A DNA stretch of 54,983 bases from contig NZ_CBYM010000025.1 in the NCBI RefSeq assembly GCF_000577815.1, positions 1 through 54,983 on the forward strand. Reading direction: 5' to 3'. Source of the stretch: Clostridium saudiense (GTDB lineage: Bacteria; Bacillota; Clostridia; Clostridiales; Clostridiaceae). This document shows positions 54,952 to 54,983 of the stretch, in pieces. How positions within the stretch are numbered: the first letter of the stretch is position 1; every line of letters begins with the position of its first letter. A program made the translations under genes and the position numbers. Below the pieces are notes generated by a model, which worked only from the letters and a program-made list of their open reading frames with translations, had not been told where the DNA came from and did no database searches.

Positions 54952-54983
54952 AATATTTTACTTAATATCACTTAAATCAAAAA

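Noticed and set aside
1..54983. Mobile elements, prophage, tRNA or rRNA genes
   Set aside because: No transposase, integrase or phage protein is encoded and no tRNA- or rRNA-like sequence was recognised; the only mobile-looking sequences are the short non-coding repeats.

Overview
The window is a low-G+C, strongly AT-rich chromosomal segment of a Firmicute, most probably Clostridium sensu stricto. Three things support this: a syntenic housekeeping/sporulation cluster (yabR-divIC-yabQ-yabP-rqcP-hup-mazG-spoVB-spoVT-prsA-mfd-pth, then prs-glmU-spoVG-purR), anaerobic enzymes (NrdD/NrdG), and typical Gram-positive riboregulators (T-boxes, TPP and lysine riboswitches). I see no phage, transposase, CRISPR array, tRNA or rRNA gene inside the window. 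Many starts were moved inward because the longest frame begins inside its own ribosome binding site.

Region 1 (1-19.3 kb, minus strand) is the conserved cluster: cell division (DivIC), spore coat/cortex assembly (YabP, YabQ, SpoVB, SpoVT, SpoVG), nucleoid (HU), repair (Mfd), ribosome rescue/translation (RqcP, Pth), PRPP and UDP-GlcNAc synthesis (Prs, GlmU) and purine control (PurR). A two-component system followed by a membrane-anchored HtrA-like protein that has lost its catalytic His and Ser sits between pth and prs. Region 2 (19.6-27.3 kb) is mixed: murC-punA, a YetF protein, a prolidase, a phosphoesterase, a cytochrome b5-like protein, and asnS under an Asn T-box.

Region 3 (27.4-34.4 kb) carries nrdG and nrdD separated by an aconitase-family hydratase and a Re-citrate/homocitrate synthase-type enzyme. 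A consensus NrdR box lies just upstream of the nrdD ribosome binding site. Region 4 (34.4-39.2 kb) has degV with a PadR-like regulator behind a double palindromic operator, a TPP riboswitch with thiT, a lipoprotein, and a conserved-looking clostridial gene interrupted by an in-frame TAA at codon 18.

Region 5 (39.3-48.2 kb) is ksgA-rnmV-yabE-tatD, a zinc-ribbon membrane protein, a divergent second methionyl-tRNA synthetase lacking a recognisable KMSKS motif, and the normal metG under a Met T-box. Region 6 (48.2-55 kb) has an SdpI-like protein, a short FUSC-type exporter, a NhaC-type transporter under a lysine riboswitch (hence probably a lysine transporter), an Xaa-Pro aminopeptidase, an ACT-domain regulator, the spore maturation pair spmA-spmB, and a small coiled-coil protein.

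The most interesting non-coding signals are two candidate plus-strand small RNAs with C-rich single-stranded stretches and strong intrinsic terminators (27.4 kb and 44.0 kb), a multi-hairpin region between nrdD and the citrate synthase gene (about 31.9 kb), and a family of dispersed intergenic repeats (24.8, 36.9, 45.7 and possibly 47.9 kb).
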